Assembly: GCF_008806345.1 (NCBI RefSeq)
Contig: NZ_VZZJ01000007.1
Coordinates: 1-64,000, forward strand
Reading direction: 5' to 3'
DNA length: 64,000 nucleotides
From: Methylobacterium planeticum
Lineage (GTDB): Bacteria > Pseudomonadota > Alphaproteobacteria > Rhizobiales > Beijerinckiaceae
The notes under the pieces were generated by a model. That model worked only from the letters and a program-made list of their open reading frames with translations. It was not told where the DNA came from and did not search any database. A program made the translations under genes and the position numbers. This document shows positions 34,569 to 43,334 of the stretch, piece after piece (the stretch's first letter is position 1; each line of letters starts with the position of its first letter).

Positions 34569-35076
34569 CTCCATCATCCAGGTCTGACGATCCACCATGC
34601 TCCGACCGGTCTTGAGAGTCGCCGGCCGAATGATTTCGACCGTCGTGGGCTTTGGTGGATTGTTCGAGCGGCACGAGGTCAAATTGTACGAGCTGCAAGG
34701 ACATCGCTGGGAATGTCACCATTGGTGCCCGCCTCAACTTTGGACGTCGATCAGATCTCGGCGCTAACTTCGAAGGGCTGCAGCGTTGCCGAGAGAATCG
34801 GCATTTTTCAGAGTTCCTGCGACCGCGCCCGATTGTACGCGTCTCTGGGCTACCGGTCGGTTGCTTCGGATGCGACCACGAACCTGGGCAACCGGTCACC
34901 TTTGGCTGTCGCCGAGCGATACGCGCTCACCCGGTACGATCCAACAGATTGGTGAGATCAATCTTATCGCCGACATGTCGCACGTTGTACTGGCCCGGCT
35001 GTTCACCGTCGCCGGCCAATCTCGCGAGCAATCGCCTCAACATCTCGAGCTTCAGTGATGACTAAGACGTATAAAC
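34556..35076. other. Spacer downstream of tRNA-Ser, nothing firm
   Basis: No gene is supported. A plus-strand frame of 56 residues from an ATG at 34597 exists but has no ribosome site. The minus strand may be transcribed as a tRNA-Ser read-through product ending at the terminator 34568-34528. Confidence 0.35.
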
Positions 35077-35166
35077 TGGCGGAGGGAGCGGGATTCGAAC
35101 CCGCGATACCGTTTCCGGTATACACACTTTCCAGGCGTGCGCCTTCAACCACTCGGCCACCCCTCC
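35077..35166 (-). tRNA. tRNA-Ser (anticodon GGA)
   Basis: 90 bases on the minus strand, starting GGAGGGGTGGCCGAG and ending with an encoded CCA. The acceptor stem GGAGGGG pairs with the 3-prime CTCCC run, the anticodon loop reads CTGGAAA (anticodon GGA, serine UCC/UCU), there is a long variable arm as expected for class II tRNAs, and the T loop is GGTTCGAATCC. The 3-prime end faces the accessory region, but no second copy of it (attachment-site repeat) was found in the window. Confidence 0.96.
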
Positions 35167-35827
35167 TTACCCAGCGCGGACCGGCATGAGGCGCCTGCGC
35201 GCCTGGGCCAATCCGGACGTTCCGGGTGGGCGTGCTGTACTCGCCACGCCCGCGCTGTGCAAGGCAGAAGGGCACGATCCGGCGAGCAAAAATCGGTGGC
35301 GTGGCTGTGCTGCCGCTTCGGCATGGTTGCGACGCCGAGGAGGCGTCAGAATTGGGCCGGGACAAGATCCGGCGGCGGCTCGACCTTGGCTGCGCAGGAT
35401 CGCATCAGGTTGAGGCAGCGTAGCCGAACCTGCGGATCGCGGATCCAGAGCTCCAGGATCTCGCGGGAACTCTGATCGGGTGCGGATGCATTGACGGGGT
35501 CGGGGTCATTATCGAAGAAATCTGAAACCGGAACGCCCGGGTACCGGGCGAACTCCCGGAGATGAACCTAGGTGCGGCTATTCGTCGAGGGTGGGTCGTT
35601 CTGCGTCTCAGCGATGTGGGCCGCAGGGGCGGGCCTCGGGGCGTCCGGGGAAAACCCCGGGGATCCCGTGAGGGTGTTCGCGCCTTGGCAGCCGAAATCC
35701 GACAGGAGAGCGCAGGGTCACGCATCGCAGGTCCAAGTCCAGCGAGACCGTGACGCCAGGTTGGGGTGCCGCTATCGTCGCTTCATCGCCGCCCCAAGCT
35801 GGCGTTCCTCATGCCGCGAGTGTCGCG
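35167..35827. other. Long spacer, one hairpin only
   Basis: Holds the promoter side of tRNA-Ser (not resolved) and no supported gene. A perfect hairpin CCGGGG-AAAA-CCCCGG is at 35645-35660, without a T run. The sequence returns to high GC toward the right. Confidence 0.4.
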
Positions 35828-36082
35828 ATGCCCCGCTATACCTTCCAGGTCGTTGTCGGCGACGATGTGCCCGCGGAGCCGTTCGTTCGCGTGCTGGCGA
35901 ATGCTGATGCGGCTTGGGAGGCGGCGCGGGGCGTGATCGCGGAACTGATGGCGGCGGGCGGCGATGCGCGGCTGCTCACCGCGGCCATGGTCGTGACGGA
36001 CGAGGCGGACGAGATCGTGTTCGAGTTGCCGTTCTCGGAAGTTCTGACGGTGCAAAGCGGACGGAAGGGACCCGTGCACTGA
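35828..36082 (+). CDS. DUF6894-like small protein
   Basis: An 84-residue soluble protein beginning MPRYTFQVVVGDD, a start typical for the DUF6894 group of small proteins common in Methylobacterium and Bradyrhizobium. The frame extends upstream to 35750, but the family N-terminus matches the ATG at 35828. It has the expected strand-helix pattern (DADAAWEAARGVIAEL, then VVTDEADEIVFELPF). Function unknown; stands alone. Confidence 0.72.
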   Translation: MPRYTFQVVVGDDVPAEPFVRVLANADAAWEAARGVIAELMAAGGDARLLTAAMVVTDEADEIVFELPFSEVLTVQSGRKGPVH

Positions 36083-36221
36083 CGCTGAGGCAGCGAGGAG
36101 CTGGTCGGCCTGCGGCATCAGGCCAGGACAGGGCACAAAGTATTTGAGGTTGAATGCTTAGCGCAAAGGACTCGCGCTGATCGCTCAAGCTACGCTGAGA
36201 TCAGACCGAGATCAAAAATCC

Positions 36222-36404
36222 TCAGGAAATCATGTCGAGCTTTGCGGTCTCAAGTCCGGGGGCGCGGATTGCTTCGGGCAGCGAGGCGTAATCGCGGTAT
36301 CCGGCTTCCCGGGCCATGGCGTCGAGGGCGATCTGCTCGTTGTCGGCCGAGCCCGTCCAGAGAATGGCACCGCTTGTCTTCTGCCTGATCTGGAAGATAC
36401 TCAT
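36222..36404 (-). CDS. Small hypothetical protein
   Basis: A 60-residue protein starting MSIFQIRQKTSG at 36404 with GGAG close upstream. The longer frame to 36455 is less likely. It has one b-hairpin-like start and a helix (NEQIALDAMAREAGYRDY). Divergent from the RND adaptor gene, 141 bases away. No family recognised. Confidence 0.55.
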   Translation of the reverse strand: MSIFQIRQKTSGAILWTGSADNEQIALDAMAREAGYRDYASLPEAIRAPGLETAKLDMIS

Positions 36405-36545
36405 GGAGCGGCTCCGGGTGGGGCGTTGACGAATTGGTAACGATGGTGAGGGCAACTGGTTGCAGGTCGGCGTTCGGAATGGAACTAATCATGAACGATT
36501 CCGCCACGTTCCGGCCCTCCGTGGTGATGCTGCCGGATTGACGCC

Positions 36546-37826
36546 ATGAAAGCGCCGGGCTTCCCTGCAGGATGCCGGCGCGGGCGTTCCGGCCCGGTTA
36601 AGCGAGACTGGTCCGTGCCAACCCTGCCCCATCGCGCGTTCCGCGCCGCCCTCGTGCTGACCGTCGCGCTGGGCTTCGGCCCGGCGCGGGCGGTGGAGAC
36701 CGCCTCCGTGCCGGCCCCCGCCGCGCTCGCACCCGCGGTGAGTGTGGCATCGGCGGCCATGCGCGAGGTGGTTGAGCGCGCCGTCGTGACCGGGACGCTC
36801 GTGCCCCGCGACGAGATCCTGGTGGCGCCCGAGATCGAGGGCTACCGCATCACCGAGCTTCTGGTGGAGGAGGGCGACCGGGTCGCGAAGGGCCAGGTCC
36901 TCGCGCGCCTGTCGCGGGAGATGATCGAGACGCAGGAAGCCGCCAACGTCGCGGCGATCGCCCGGGCCGAGGCCGCGATCGTGCAGGCCAGGAGCCAGAT
37001 CGTCCAGGCCGAGGCCGCGCAGACGGAGGCGAAGCTCTCCCTCGAGCGGGCGCAGTCGCTGATCCGGACCGGGAACGCCACGGCCGCCACCCTGGAGCAG
37101 CGGGTCTCGACCGCGCAGGCCGCGGACGGCAAACTCGCCGCCGCGCGCGGCGGCCTCCAGGCGGCCGAGGCCGACCTCGCCACCGCAAAGGCGCAGGGCA
37201 CCGAGATCGCGCTGAAGCGGGCGCGCACCGAGATCCGGGCCCCCGAGGCCGGCATCATCAACCGGCGCACGGCGCGCATCGGCGCGACCGCGACCGCCGC
37301 GGGCGAGCCGCTGTTCCGGCTGATCGCCCGGGGCGAGATCGAGCTCGAGGGCGAGATCCCGGAAACCTGGATGAGCCGCCTCAAGGTCGGCGATCCGGCA
37401 CGCCTCGACCTCGACGGCGGGCGCAAGCTCGAGGGGCGGGTGCGCCGGGTCTATCCCGAGGTCGATCGCATGACGCGCCTCGGCAAGGTCCGGGTGTCCC
37501 TGAAGGACGATCCCGCTCTGCGCATCGGCGCCTTCGCGCGGGGGACCGTGGAGGTCGCCCGGCGCAGGGGCGTGGCGGTGCCGGTCTCGGCCCTCCTTTT
37601 CGGCGCGGACGGGAGCGCCAGCATCCTGGTCGTGCGCAACGAGCGCGTCGAGGCGCGGCGGGTCACGCCCGGCCTGTCGGCCGAGGGCTTCTCGGAGGTG
37701 CGCGGCGACATCGCGGAGGGGGATGCGGTCGTGGCGCGCGCCGGCAGCTTCCTGCGCGACGGAGACCGCGTCCGGGCCGTGCCGCAGGCGGGCGCGACCG
37801 TCCAGGCCGATGCCGTCGCCCGCTGA
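36546..37826 (+). CDS. RND efflux periplasmic adaptor (membrane fusion protein)
   Basis: Links the inner-membrane pump to an outer-membrane channel, 426 residues from the ATG at 36546. A GTG at 36615 would give 403 residues and a more usual signal peptide (h-region AALVLTVALGF, cleavage after GPARA), so the true start may be there. A split lipoyl/biotinyl domain (VAPEIEGYRITELLVEEGDRV and its partner near EIRAPEAG) surrounds a helical hairpin (about 130-210) rich in Ala and Glu; b-barrel and membrane-proximal domains follow. 18 bases before the permease gene. No TolC-type channel nearby. Confidence 0.9.
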   Translation: MKAPGFPAGCRRGRSGPVKRDWSVPTLPHRAFRAALVLTVALGFGPARAVETASVPAPAALAPAVSVASAAMREVVERAVVTGTLVPRDEILVAPEIEGYRITELLVEEGDRVAKGQVLARLSREMIETQEAANVAAIARAEAAIVQARSQIVQAEAAQTEAKLSLERAQSLIRTGNATAATLEQRVSTAQAADGKLAAARGGLQAAEADLATAKAQGTEIALKRARTEIRAPEAGIINRRTARIGATATAAGEPLFRLIARGEIELEGEIPETWMSRLKVGDPARLDLDGGRKLEGRVRRVYPEVDRMTRLGKVRVSLKDDPALRIGAFARGTVEVARRRGVAVPVSALLFGADGSASILVVRNERVEARRVTPGLSAEGFSEVRGDIAEGDAVVARAGSFLRDGDRVRAVPQAGATVQADAVAR

Positions 37827-37844
37827 TCGATCGGAGACCGCATC

Positions 37845-40800
37845 ATGCGCCTGAACATCTCCGCCTGGGCCATCCGCAAGCCGCTGCCCTCGATCGTGCT
37901 GTTCATCGTACTGATGACGCTCGGCCTCGTCAGCTTCCGCTCCCTGCCGATCACGCGCTTCCCGAATATCGACATCCCGATCGTGTCGGTGACGATCACG
38001 CAGGCCGGGGCCGCGCCTTCCGAATTGCAGACCCAGGTGACGAAGTGGGTCGAGGATTCGGTCGCCGGCGTGAAGGGGGTCAAGCACATCCTCTCCACCA
38101 TCACGGAGGGATCCTCCGTCACCACGATCGAATTCCGGCTCGAGGTGAACACCGACCGCGCCGTCAACGACGTGAAGGATGCGGTCTCCAAGGTGCGCAT
38201 GAACCTGCCGCGCACCATCGACGAACCGATCATCAACCGCGTCGAGATCGCGGGCCTGCCGATCATGACCTACGGCGCCTCGGCGCCGGCGATGACGCCG
38301 GAGGACCTCTCCTGGTTCGTGGACGACGTGGTGGCGCGGCAGGTCCAGGGCGTGCGCGGCGTCGCGGGCGTCGAGCGCCTCGGCGGCGTCGCGCGCGAGG
38401 TGCGCATCACCCTGAAGCCCGACCGGCTGCTGGCGCTGGGCATCACGGCGGCCGACGTGAACCGGCAGCTGCGCCTCACCTCCGCCGACATGGCGGGCGG
38501 GCGCGGCGAGGTCGGCGGCCAGGAGCAGTCGATCCGGACGCTCGCGGCCTCGGCCAGCCTCGACACCCTCGCGGCGACCTCGATCGTGGTGCCGGGAAAC
38601 CGCAAGGTCCGCCTCGACGAGCTCGCCACCCTGGTCGACGGCGCCGAGGAGCCCCGCACCTTCGCGCGCTTCAACGGCGAGCCCGTCGTGGCCTTCGCGA
38701 TCTCCCGGGCGGCCGGCGCCAGCGACGCCGAGGTTTCGGTGGGCGTCGCCAGGAAGATCGACGACCTGCGGGCCGCCAATCCGGGCGTGCATTTCGACCT
38801 GATCGACACCTCCGTCACCAATACGGTCGGCAACTACCACTCGGCCATGATGGGGCTGATCGAGGGGGCGGCCCTCGCCGTCGTGGTGGTATTCCTGTTC
38901 CTGCGCGACTGGCGCGCGACGCTGATCGCCTCGATCGCGCTGCCGCTCTCGGTGCTGCCGACCTTCTGGGTGATGAGCGCCCTCGGCTTCTCGCTGAACG
39001 CCGTCAGCCTGCTCGCCATCACCCTGGTGACGGGCATCCTAGTCGACGACGCCATCGTTGAGATCGAGAACATCGTGCGCCACATGCGGATGGGGAAATC
39101 CCCCTACCGCGCGGCGCTCGAGGCCGCCGACGAGATCGGGCTGGCGGTCATCGCCATCACGGCGACCATCATCGCGATCTTCGCGCCCGTCTCCTTCATG
39201 GGCGGCATCGCCGGGCAGTATTTCAAGCAGTTCGGCCTCACCATCGCGGCCGCGGTCTTCATGTCGCTCCTCGTGGCGCGCCTGATCACGCCCCTGCTGG
39301 CCGCCTACTTCCTGCGCGACCACGGACCGGATGAGACCCGGGACGGCATCGTGATGCGCGGCTACACCCGCCTCGTCGCCTGGTCCGTCCGCCATAAGTA
39401 CGTCACCCTGGTCGCCGGCCTCGCCTGTTTCGCCGCCTCGATCATGTCGACCGGGCTGCTCCCGGCGGGCTTCCTGCCGGCCGAGGACGCCGCCCGCACC
39501 CTGTTCGTCGTCGAGCTGCCGCCGGGGGCGCGCCTGACCGAGACCGTCCGGGTCACGGACGGTCTCGTGGACAAGATCCGGGCGATGCCGGAGGTCCGCA
39601 GCGTCTTCATCGACGGGGGGCGCCAGCTCCCCGGCAAGAAGGAGGTGCGCCTCGCGACGCTCACCATCAACCTGACCCCGAAGAACGCCCGCGAGCTGAC
39701 GCAGAAGCAGATCGACGTGCAGGTGGGCACCATCCTGCGCAACGAGCCGGACATCCGCTTCTGGGCCCTGCGCGAGGGCGGCCAGCGCGACCTCGCGCTG
39801 ATCATCGCGGGGCCGGACAAGGCCGCCGTGGCCGAGGTCGCGGCGCGCCTCCAGCGCGAGGCGGCGCAGCTGCCCCACCTCGTCAACGTCATCTCGACCG
39901 CGCCCCTCGACCGCACCGAGATCCGCATCGTGCCGAAACCCGGGATCGCGGCCGATCTCGGCGTCTCGACCGATCTCATCGCCGAGACCGTCCGGGTCGG
40001 CACGATCGGCGACATCGGCGCCAATCTGGCGAAGTTCAACGCCCGCGACCGTCAGGTGCCGATCCGGGTGCAGCTGCCCGAGCGGCTGCGCGGGGATCTG
40101 GCCGAGATCGAGACGCTGAAGGTGCCGGTGAAGGGCGGCGCGGCCGTGCCCCTGTCCACGGTCGCCGACCTCAGCCTCGGGCAGGGCCCGACCGCGATCG
40201 ACCGCTACGACCGCTCGATCCGCGTCGCCCTCGAGGCGGACATGCAGGGCTCCGACGCCCTCGGCTCGCTCATCGAGAGCGTGATGAACCTGCCCGCCGC
40301 CAAGGACCTGCCGCCCGGCGTCACGATCAGCCAGACCGGCGATGCCGAGGTGATGGGGGAGGTCTTCGGAGGCTTCGCGATGGCGATGGGCGCCGGCCTG
40401 ATGATGGTGTTCGGCGTGCTGGTGCTGCTGTTCGGCTCGTTCCTGCAGCCCGTCACGATCCTGTTCTCGCTGCCGCTCTCGATCGGGGGCGCGATCCTCG
40501 GGCTCCTGATCTTCCAGAAGCCGATCTCGATGCCGGTCGTCATCGGCATCCTGATGCTGATGGGCGTCGTGACCAAGAACGCCATCATGCTGGTCGACTT
40601 CGCCGTGGAGGAGATGGCGCGGGGCGTCGACCGGGCGACCGCGATCGTGGAGGCGGGCCGCAAGCGCGCCCGGCCTATCGTGATGACCACCATCGCGATG
40701 GCGGCCGGCATGGTGCCCTCCGCGATGGCCCTCGGGATCGGCGGCGAGTTCCGGGCCCCGATGGCGATCGCGGTGATCGGCGGCCTGATCGTCTCGACGG

Positions 40801-40988
40801 GCCTGTCCCTCGTCTTCGTTCCGGCCTTCTTCGTCCTGATGGACGATCTCTCGCGCGGGCTGGTCCGCCTGTTCAGCCGCTTCGTCGGCAAGCGCGACGA
40901 TCCCGAGGACGAGGCCGCCTTCGCGCATCCGGGCTACGCGGCCAACGATGGGCGGACCTACACGCCGCCCCGCGTCGCGGCGGAATAG
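37845..40988 (+). CDS. RND multidrug efflux permease (AcrB/MexB superfamily)
   Basis: Proton-driven trimeric pump, 1047 residues, full length. Twelve membrane helices are in the usual positions: one at the N-terminus, five after the first porter domain and six after the second. The TM4 proton-relay motif is GILVDDAIVEIENI with the two Asp, and TM10 has the matching Lys (VTKNAIMLVDF). The N-terminus SAWAIRKPLPSIVLF and the conserved QVTKWVEDSV agree with HAE1-like pumps; drug substrate cannot be predicted. In the same operon as the adaptor; no TetR/MarR-type regulator is adjacent. Confidence 0.95.
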   Translation: MRLNISAWAIRKPLPSIVLFIVLMTLGLVSFRSLPITRFPNIDIPIVSVTITQAGAAPSELQTQVTKWVEDSVAGVKGVKHILSTITEGSSVTTIEFRLEVNTDRAVNDVKDAVSKVRMNLPRTIDEPIINRVEIAGLPIMTYGASAPAMTPEDLSWFVDDVVARQVQGVRGVAGVERLGGVAREVRITLKPDRLLALGITAADVNRQLRLTSADMAGGRGEVGGQEQSIRTLAASASLDTLAATSIVVPGNRKVRLDELATLVDGAEEPRTFARFNGEPVVAFAISRAAGASDAEVSVGVARKIDDLRAANPGVHFDLIDTSVTNTVGNYHSAMMGLIEGAALAVVVVFLFLRDWRATLIASIALPLSVLPTFWVMSALGFSLNAVSLLAITLVTGILVDDAIVEIENIVRHMRMGKSPYRAALEAADEIGLAVIAITATIIAIFAPVSFMGGIAGQYFKQFGLTIAAAVFMSLLVARLITPLLAAYFLRDHGPDETRDGIVMRGYTRLVAWSVRHKYVTLVAGLACFAASIMSTGLLPAGFLPAEDAARTLFVVELPPGARLTETVRVTDGLVDKIRAMPEVRSVFIDGGRQLPGKKEVRLATLTINLTPKNARELTQKQIDVQVGTILRNEPDIRFWALREGGQRDLALIIAGPDKAAVAEVAARLQREAAQLPHLVNVISTAPLDRTEIRIVPKPGIAADLGVSTDLIAETVRVGTIGDIGANLAKFNARDRQVPIRVQLPERLRGDLAEIETLKVPVKGGAAVPLSTVADLSLGQGPTAIDRYDRSIRVALEADMQGSDALGSLIESVMNLPAAKDLPPGVTISQTGDAEVMGEVFGGFAMAMGAGLMMVFGVLVLLFGSFLQPVTILFSLPLSIGGAILGLLIFQKPISMPVVIGILMLMGVVTKNAIMLVDFAVEEMARGVDRATAIVEAGRKRARPIVMTTIAMAAGMVPSAMALGIGGEFRAPMAIAVIGGLIVSTGLSLVFVPAFFVLMDDLSRGLVRLFSRFVGKRDDPEDEAAFAHPGYAANDGRTYTPPRVAAE

Positions 40989-41068
40989 GGGCGAGACCCT
41001 CGGCTGAACCCATCGGGCCGCTCCGTCGTTGCCGCACCGAACCCGTGCTTGAGTTCGGAGAGACCACG

Positions 41069-41605
41069 ATGGCCGATGTGAATGCCCAGCCCGATGCCCG
41101 TGCGACGAAGATGGTCGACGCGCTGGTGCGCTCCCGCCGGGGCAGCCTCGCGGCGGGCGCGGCCCTGGGCGGCCTCGCCCTGATCGCCGGCCTCGCCTTC
41201 CGGGCGATCCGGGGCGGCGAGCCCGAGGCGGCGCCGGACACGCCGTTCTCGCAGGTCGACGAGGACGAGGCGCGCCTGATGCTGCGCGCCATGGTGGCGG
41301 CGACCGTCGCGGACGGCCTGGTCGATGCCGACGAGCGGCGGCGCCTCGACGAGGCGGTCGAGGCGGCCGGTCTCGACCGCGACGGCCGGGCGTGGCTCGA
41401 GGCGGAATTGGCCGACCCTGCCAGCATCGACGCGATCGCGGACCCGGTGACCGATCCCGAGGCGGCGGCCCGGATCTACGCGGCGGCGCGCCTCGCGATC
41501 GAGGCGGACACGCTGCAGGAGCGCCAGTTCCTGCGCATGCTGGCCGAGGCCCTGGACGTGCCCGAGGCGGCGACGGGGCGCGTCGACCGCGCGCTCGCCG
41601 GCTGA
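41069..41605 (+). CDS. TerB/DUF533-like protein
   Basis: A 178-residue protein with a membrane-type N-terminal segment (about 29-52) and a helical TerB-like domain (about 75-170). The double acidic helix pattern (DGLVDADERRRLDEAVEAAG and EADTLQERQFLRMLAEALD, a few residues apart from these) matches the DUF533/YebE group of envelope-stress proteins. ATG at 41069 with GGAGAGA upstream. Lies 80 bases after the RND permease, perhaps co-transcribed; role unknown. Confidence 0.8.
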   Translation: MADVNAQPDARATKMVDALVRSRRGSLAAGAALGGLALIAGLAFRAIRGGEPEAAPDTPFSQVDEDEARLMLRAMVAATVADGLVDADERRRLDEAVEAAGLDRDGRAWLEAELADPASIDAIADPVTDPEAAARIYAAARLAIEADTLQERQFLRMLAEALDVPEAATGRVDRALAG

Positions 41606-41613
41606 GGCCGGCC

Positions 41614-42795
41614 TCAGCCGCCCGCGCGCTCCGTCAGGAACGCCCGCATGCGCTCGAGCGCCCGCGCGATGTTCTCGGCGGAGTTCGCGTAGGACAGGCG
41701 GATGTAGCCCTCGCCGTGGACGCCGAAATCCGGGCCCCCGATCACCGCGACCCCCGCCTCCTCGAGGAGCGCCGAGGCGAGGGGCTTCGCCTTCCAGCCC
41801 GTCCGCTCCACGTTCGGGAAGGCGTAGAACGCGCCCTTCGGCGTGATGCAGGAGACGTTCGGCAGGGTGTTCAGGCCCTCGACCACGAGGGCCCGGCGCC
41901 GGTCGAACTCCGCCACCATCTCGGCCACGCAATCCTGCGGGCCGTCGAGCGCCGCGATGCCGGCCCACTGGGTGGCGGCGTTCACGCAGGAATGGGCGTT
42001 CACCGCGAGCTTGCGGGCCGCATCGTAGAGGGGCTTCGGCCAGACCGACCAGCCGAGCCGCCAGCCCGTCATCGCGTAGGTCTTCGAGGCGCCGTCGAGG
42101 TAGATCAGCCGGTCCCGGATCTCCGGATAGGCCAGGAGCGAATGGTGCGCCTCGCCGTCGTAGGTCATGGTCCCGTAGATCTCGTCCGACAGCACCGCCA
42201 CGTCCGGATGCCGCGCGAGACCCGCCACCAGGGCGTCGATCTCGCGCTTCGGCGTCACGCCGCCCGTCGGGTTGGCGGGGGAGTTCACGATCAGGAGGCG
42301 GGTCCTGTCGGTGATGAGGCCGAGGGTCTCCTCGGCCGAGAAGGCGAAGCCGTTCGCCTCGCGGATCGGCACCGGCACCGGCGTCGCGCCGGTGAACTCG
42401 ATCATCGACCGGTAGATCGGGAAGCCCGGGTCCGGGTAGAGGATCTCCGCGCCGGGCTCGCCGAACATCAGGATCGCCATGAACATGGTGACCTTGCCGC
42501 CGGGCACGATCAGGACGCTCTCGGGCGAGACCTCGACCCGGTGGCGGCGATGGATGTCCCGGGCCACGGCCTCGCGCAGGGGCAGGATGCCGGTGGCGGG
42601 CGTGTAGCCGTGGTGCCCGTCGCGCAGGGCCTGGATGCCGGCCTCCACGATATGGGCCGGCGTCGGCATGTCGGGCTGCCCGATGCCGAGATTGACGATG
42701 TCGCGTCCCTCGGAGGCCAGCTGGTTGGCGCGCGCGAGCACCGCGAAGGCGTTCTCCTCGCCGATACGCCCGAATGCGGGAACGATCGTGAGCAT
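41614..42795 (-). CDS. Class I/II PLP-dependent aminotransferase
   Basis: A 393-residue fold-type I aminotransferase. The PLP lysine is in GASKTYAMTGWRLGW and the Asn-Pro pair in NSPANPTGG; the C-terminal Arg that holds the substrate carboxylate is in GEGYIRLSYA. The overall sequence resembles the aspartate/aromatic/alanine aminotransferase group of alphaproteobacteria. Substrate not predictable with confidence. ATG at 42795 with GAGG nearby; convergent with the TerB-like gene. Confidence 0.88.
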   Translation of the reverse strand: MLTIVPAFGRIGEENAFAVLARANQLASEGRDIVNLGIGQPDMPTPAHIVEAGIQALRDGHHGYTPATGILPLREAVARDIHRRHRVEVSPESVLIVPGGKVTMFMAILMFGEPGAEILYPDPGFPIYRSMIEFTGATPVPVPIREANGFAFSAEETLGLITDRTRLLIVNSPANPTGGVTPKREIDALVAGLARHPDVAVLSDEIYGTMTYDGEAHHSLLAYPEIRDRLIYLDGASKTYAMTGWRLGWSVWPKPLYDAARKLAVNAHSCVNAATQWAGIAALDGPQDCVAEMVAEFDRRRALVVEGLNTLPNVSCITPKGAFYAFPNVERTGWKAKPLASALLEEAGVAVIGGPDFGVHGEGYIRLSYANSAENIARALERMRAFLTERAGG

Positions 42796-42947
42796 GGAGC
42801 GGCCTCCTCTCAGGGACGATTCAGGACGGACGGCGTCGGGGCCATCCTGCCCCGGTCAGGTTGGTGCAGGCCAGGATCGTGCAGCCAGGATCGTGCAGCC
42901 AGGATCGGGGCCGCCGGGACCGGGCCGGCACAGCCCGCGCCCATGCC

Positions 42948-43145
42948 TCAGCCGTTGGTGTTGGAGCGGTCCGCGAGGCGGCTCGCCGCGTAGGACAGCG
43001 CGACGCCGAGCACGCCGAGGATCACGAAGGTCTTGACGGAGGCGTAGAACAAGGCCGGCTCGATGCCCTGATCGGTGTAGAGCACGGCGCCGATGGCGGC
43101 GATCGGCACGAGCACGAGGATGAGGAGCGGCGTCAGCGGGTTCAT
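42948..43145 (-). CDS. Two-helix membrane protein
   Basis: A 65-residue protein (start MNPLTPLLILV at 43145) with two hydrophobic helices at about 5-22 and 36-52 and a basic C-terminus. A GTG at 43154 would add three residues. No family recognised. Confidence 0.6.
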   Translation of the reverse strand: MNPLTPLLILVLVPIAAIGAVLYTDQGIEPALFYASVKTFVILGVLGVALSYAASRLADRSNTNG

Positions 43146-43334
43146 GGTCGGCACTCACGTCTGAAGGGACCGCCGGGATCGCCCACGGCGTCGGTTTCGC
43201 GAAAAAAGCGACCGTGCATAGCACCGCCGGGCCGTGCTGGGGACACCCCCGGCGAAAGATTCTGCCGGCCCGCGGCGATTGACGGCGCGGGCTCGCGGCC
43301 GGAGCGCCGCGGGGACGATCGCGCCGGTCGATCC

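Noticed and set aside
35077..35100. Attachment-site repeat from the tRNA-Ser 3-prime end
   Set aside because: No second copy of the tRNA end was found within the window.
36489..38840. Very long open frame on the minus strand opposite the RND genes
   Set aside because: Arg/His/Asp-rich composition and full overlap with two clear plus-strand genes; a codon-bias shadow of high-GC DNA. The same holds for long frames opposite the kinase, MATE/KefB, ispH and dnaK genes.
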